Below, piece by piece: positions 5,512-8,274 of a stretch of DNA of 8,274 bases. Location: positions 1 through 8,274 of the forward strand of contig JAJBTD010000119.1 in assembly GCA_020861055.1 (NCBI GenBank), read 5' to 3'. The position numbers and the translations under genes were made by a program. The number at the start of each line of letters is the position of its first letter. Position 1 is the stretch's first letter. Below the pieces are notes generated by a model. That model searched no databases. It was given only the letters and a program-made list of their open reading frames with translations, and was not told the DNA's origin. Source of the stretch: Clostridiales bacterium (lineage in GTDB: Bacteria; Bacillota; Clostridia; Oscillospirales; Oscillospiraceae).

Positions 5512-6798
5512 ATGGCTTCTACCTTTGTGGATACTGCAAAGATCACGGTAAAGGCAGGCAAGGGCGGCAACGGCGCCGTCGCCTTTCACCGGGAGAAATA
5601 TGTGGCTGCCGGAGGCCCGGACGGGGGCGATGGCGGCCGTGGGGGCGATGTGATCCTGGTGGCGGACAGCCATCTCACCACCCTGATGGATTTTCGCTAT
5701 CGCCGGAAATATGCCGCCTCCAACGGCTCTGACGGCTCCGGGGCACGCTGCTCCGGAAAAGACGGGGAGGACCTGACCATCAAGGTCCCCACCGGCACCG
5801 TCGTCCGGGATGCCGAGACACGGGAGATCATCCGGGATATGTCCGACGGCAAGCCCTTTGTCCTGGCACGGGGCGGCAGAGGCGGCTGGGGCAACCAGCA
5901 CTTTGCCACCCCCACCCGACAGGCCCCCCGGTTCGCCAAGCCGGGACTCCCCGGTGAGACGAAGGAGGTCCTGCTGGAGCTGAAGCTGCTGGCGGACGTG
6001 GGGCTGGTGGGCTTTCCCAATGTGGGTAAGTCCACCCTGCTCTCTGTGGTCTCCAAGGCCCATCCCAAGATCGCCAACTACCACTTCACCACCCTAATGC
6101 CCAATCTGGGGGTGGTCTATGTGGAGGAAGGGGTCAGCTTCGTCATGGCCGACATCCCCGGCATTATCGAGGGGGCCAGCGAGGGAGCGGGCCTGGGCCA
6201 CGACTTTCTCCGGCACATAGACCGGTGCCGTCTGCTGGTCCACCTGGTGGACGTCTCCGGCAGCGAGGGCCGGGACCCCATCCAGGACTTTGACGCCATC
6301 TGCGCCGAGCTGGCCCAATACTCCCCGGAGCTGGCCAGCCGCCCCATGATCGTGGCGGCCAACAAGTGCGACCTGTGCTACGACCGGACTCAGGTGGACT
6401 CCTTCCGGGCCTATGTGGAGGGCAAGGGTTTCCCCTGCTTCGAAATCTCCGCCGCCGCCCATCAGGGCGTGAAGGAGCTGGTGTGGAGCATCGCCGCCCG
6501 GCTCCGGGAGCTGCCCCCGGTGCGGTACTACGAGCCGGAGTATGTGGAGCGGCCAAAGGAGGTTACGGTAGACACCTCCGTCCCCGCCGAGATCTGGCAG
6601 GAGGACGGCATCTGGTACGCCCAGGCTCCCTGGCTGGATCAGCTCATGGAGTCGGTCAATTTCGGCGATTACGAGAGCCGCAACTGGTTCGACGGCAAGC
6701 TCCGGGCCAGCGGTCTGTTCGACCAGCTGGAGGCCCAGGGCATCCGGGACGGGGATACCGTGGATCTGTATGGACTGCAATTTGAATATCAACGGTGA
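5512..6798 (+). CDS. obgE: GTPase Obg (ObgE/CgtA), ribosome assembly and stress control
   Basis: Obg is an essential GTPase that binds the 50S subunit, acts in its late assembly, and responds to ppGpp. The 428-residue product has all three parts of the low-GC Gram-positive form. The glycine-rich Obg fold (about 1-158) includes KGGNGAVAFHREKY and GGPDGGDGGRGGDV. The G domain has the P-loop GFPNVGKST (167-175), switch I region YHFTTLMPNLG, G3 DIPG (214-217), G4 NKCD (284-287) and G5 SAA (313-315). The C-terminal OCT domain (about 350-428) includes WLDQLMESVNFGDYES and GDTVDLYGLQFEY. The ATG at 5512 follows GAGG at about 9 bases and fits the family's FVDTAKI start. It lies downstream of rpmA, the usual place, but beyond a strong terminator and with no clear promoter in the gap. 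Confidence 0.98.
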   Translation: MASTFVDTAKITVKAGKGGNGAVAFHREKYVAAGGPDGGDGGRGGDVILVADSHLTTLMDFRYRRKYAASNGSDGSGARCSGKDGEDLTIKVPTGTVVRDAETREIIRDMSDGKPFVLARGGRGGWGNQHFATPTRQAPRFAKPGLPGETKEVLLELKLLADVGLVGFPNVGKSTLLSVVSKAHPKIANYHFTTLMPNLGVVYVEEGVSFVMADIPGIIEGASEGAGLGHDFLRHIDRCRLLVHLVDVSGSEGRDPIQDFDAICAELAQYSPELASRPMIVAANKCDLCYDRTQVDSFRAYVEGKGFPCFEISAAAHQGVKELVWSIAARLRELPPVRYYEPEYVERPKEVTVDTSVPAEIWQEDGIWYAQAPWLDQLMESVNFGDYESRNWFDGKLRASGLFDQLEAQGIRDGDTVDLYGLQFEYQR

Positions 6799-6807
6799 GC
6801 CACATGA

Positions 6808-6842
6808 AACACCCCCGGCAGAGATGCTCTGCCGAGGGTGTT
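6808..6842. terminator. Shared terminator between convergent obgE and V-ATPase genes
   Basis: AACACCC-C-CGGCAGAG (6808-6823) pairs with CTCTGCCG-A-GGGTGTT (6827-6842): 15 pairs, one C-A mismatch and a 3-base loop. It starts 9 bases after the obgE stop and ends 17 bases before the end of the V-ATPase subunit D gene. The T tracts are imperfect on both sides (TTGTCTGTCT rightward, TTTCATGT leftward), so strength in each direction is uncertain, but position and stem suit a bidirectional terminator. Confidence 0.8.
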
Positions 6843-6859
6843 GTCTGTCTGTGAGACGG

Positions 6860-7561
6860 TTATTGGGTCGGGCTGTCGAACAGCTTCAGGGCCTTGGCGG
6901 TCTCCTGTCGCTTCTCTTCCAGGGACTCGGCCAGCATCATGTCCTTCACCTTCATCAGACGAATGGTGTTGTTCCGCTCGTTCTCCGACAGCTTCATGGT
7001 GATATACTTGATGTTCTCCTGACATTCCGGGATGACCACATACTCCAGGGCGTTCACCCGGCGGCGGGTCTTTTCGATCTCCTCCGCCAGCAGCTGGGTG
7101 GCCTTCTCGATCTGGGCCAGGCGGAGCATATCCTGGAACACGGAGGACAGGGCGTCCACCGCCCCGTCCAGCTCGCCGCTAGTGGTGGCGAAGCCGTAAG
7201 GGTAGATATCTCCCCCGCTGGCGTTGCTCCGGGTGGAGAACTGGTAGACCGGGGTGTTCACCCCCATGATGTTCTGGTACTTCATGTCCAGCTCCACGCT
7301 CTGCTTGGGATAGAGCAGGGACTGCTCCAGCATCTCGGAGGACATGAGGGCAGAGGCCACGGTGAACGAGCCGTAGGCCCGGATCATCCCCTCCTCCACG
7401 CGCTTCCGGAGGGCGCGGTTCTCCCGCACCATCTCCAGAAACTGCTTCATCATCTCGTCCCGCTTGTCCTTGAGCAGCTTGTGGCCCCGGGTGGAGGTAG
7501 CCAGCTTCTTTTTCAGCCGGGTCAGCTCCATGCGGGTGGCGTTGACTGTGGTGGCAGGCAT
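6860..7561 (-). CDS. atpD: V-type ATPase subunit D (central stalk)
   Basis: Subunit D forms the rotating central shaft of V/A-type ATPases, linking the A3B3 head to the membrane ring. The 233-residue product has the family's usual length and form: a long N-terminal helix (VNATRMELTRLKKKLATSTR, then a charged stretch to about residue 75), a less helical middle with SVELDMKYQNIMGVNTPVY and a Gly/Ser-rich turn, and a second long helix from about 140 (LAEEIEKTRRRVNALEYVVIP) to about 215. The two helices form the antiparallel coiled coil of the shaft. The ATG follows GGAGG by 9 bases and lies 15 bases after subunit B, matching the usual B-then-D order. It seems to be the last gene of its operon here, ending at the shared hairpin. 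The alternative symbol is ntpD. It must not be confused with F-type AtpD (beta). Confidence 0.96.
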   Translation of the reverse strand: MPATTVNATRMELTRLKKKLATSTRGHKLLKDKRDEMMKQFLEMVRENRALRKRVEEGMIRAYGSFTVASALMSSEMLEQSLLYPKQSVELDMKYQNIMGVNTPVYQFSTRSNASGGDIYPYGFATTSGELDGAVDALSSVFQDMLRLAQIEKATQLLAEEIEKTRRRVNALEYVVIPECQENIKYITMKLSENERNNTIRLMKVKDMMLAESLEEKRQETAKALKLFDSPTQ

Positions 7562-7576
7562 CCTGCGATCCCTCCC

Positions 7577-8274
7577 TTACTGCTGGTCCTGTTTGGGCAG
7601 GTACTTGTCGATATACTCCGGCTTGATCCGCTTCAGCTCGGTCTTAGGCAGGATGCTCAGCAGCTCCCAGCCCAGGTCCAACGTCTCCTCAATGGAGCGG
7701 TTTTCGTCCGAACCCTGGGAAACATAGCGGCGCTCGAACTCATCGGCGAATTTGGCGTAGAGCAGGTCGGTCTTGGTCAGGGCCGCCTCGCCCAGGATGG
7801 ACATGAGCTCCTTGTTCTCCTTGCCGGTGGCATAGGCGGCGAACAGCTGGTTCATGGTGCCGGAGTGGTCCTCACGGGTCTTGCCAGCGCCGATGCCCTT
7901 GTCCTTCAGGCGGGACAGGGAGGGCAGCACGTCGATGGGGGGCATCACGTTCTTCCGGTACAGCTCCCGGGACAGGATGACCTGGCCCTCGGTGATGTAC
8001 ACCGTCAGGTCGGGGATGGGGTGGGGCTTGTCGTCGGCATGAATGGTGTGGATGGGTATCATGTTGATGGAGCCGGGCTTGCCCAGCTGACGGCCCGCCC
8101 GCTCGTACATGGTGGCAAGGTCGGTGTACAGATAGCCGGGATAGCCGCGGCGGCCGGGGACCTCCTTCTTGGCCGCGGAGATCTCACGAAGCGCGTCTGC
8201 GTAGTTGGTGATGTCGGTCAGAATGACCAGCTCGTGCATATCCTTCTCAAATGCCACATACTCTGCGGCGGTCA
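7577..8274 (-). CDS. atpB: V-type ATPase subunit B (C-terminal part, cut by window edge)
   Basis: Subunit B is the non-catalytic partner of subunit A in the A3B3 head of V/A-type ATPases, contributing to nucleotide sites at the interface. The reading frame is open to the right edge; 231 C-terminal residues of roughly 460 are visible, beginning TAAEYVAFEKDMHELVIL. Diagnostic segments are DITNYADALREISAAKKEV, PGRRGYPGYLYTDLATMYERA, PIPDLTVYITEGQ, VMPPIDVLPSLSRLKDKGIG and GKTREDHSGTMNQLFAAYA. A GTG at 8257 could be read as a start, but strong family similarity continues upstream of it, so the true start is outside the window. One stretch, IHTIHADDKPHPIPDLT, differs from the more familiar LTMPxDDxTHPIPDLT. 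Subunit A is expected further right, by family gene order. The alternative symbol is ntpB. Confidence 0.96.
   Translation of the reverse strand, partial: TAAEYVAFEKDMHELVILTDITNYADALREISAAKKEVPGRRGYPGYLYTDLATMYERAGRQLGKPGSINMIPIHTIHADDKPHPIPDLTVYITEGQVILSRELYRKNVMPPIDVLPSLSRLKDKGIGAGKTREDHSGTMNQLFAAYATGKENKELMSILGEAALTKTDLLYAKFADEFERRYVSQGSDENRSIEETLDLGWELLSILPKTELKRIKPEYIDKYLPKQDQQ

Noticed and set aside
6094..6792. Minus-strand open frame (232 codons)
   Set aside because: It is antisense to the obgE G and OCT domains, and its composition is what third-position GC bias would produce.

Overview
This window looks like ordinary core chromosome from a fairly GC-rich member of the Firmicutes/Clostridia, most likely an Oscillospiraceae (Ruminococcaceae)-type gut anaerobe. 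The evidence is gene content and order: prs-pth-mfd, the rplU-prp-rpmA ribosomal block with a Prp-cleavable L27 extension, obgE, and a V-type ATPase. Strong AGGAGG-like ribosome binding sites and a SigA-type promoter fit as well. Genus is inference only. I see no mobile element, CRISPR array, tRNA or rRNA, and no gene of unknown function.

Layout. From 1 to 3959, three genes lie on the minus strand and are read prs, then pth, then mfd. Mfd runs off the left edge, leaving 742 N-terminal residues. From 3960 to 4480 is an AT-rich divergent control region: a probable prs promoter with a perfect 10-bp inverted repeat across it, a near-perfect SigA promoter for rplU, and a short rplU leader with competing base pairings. 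From 4481 to 5414 on the plus strand are rplU (L21), prp (the protease that trims L27) and rpmA (L27), tightly packed and closed by a strong terminator at 5426-5463. obgE follows on the plus strand (5512-6798). A hairpin at 6808-6842 separates it from a convergent minus-strand V-type ATPase operon, of which subunit D (complete) and the C-terminal part of subunit B are visible.

How the genes fit together. Prs makes PRPP for nucleotide synthesis, Pth recycles peptidyl-tRNA, and Mfd couples transcription to repair; this is the familiar Firmicutes prs-pth-mfd neighbourhood, here without ctc or fin. L21, Prp, L27 and ObgE are all linked to the 50S ribosomal subunit. The V-ATPase genes belong to a separate ion-pumping unit.

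I did not find a new biological system. The points most worth a second look are an apparent insertion of about ten residues in Prs, the dyad over the prs promoter, the rplU leader, the unusual residues after the catalytic cysteine of Prp, and the terminator-like hairpin standing between rpmA and obgE with no visible obgE promoter.
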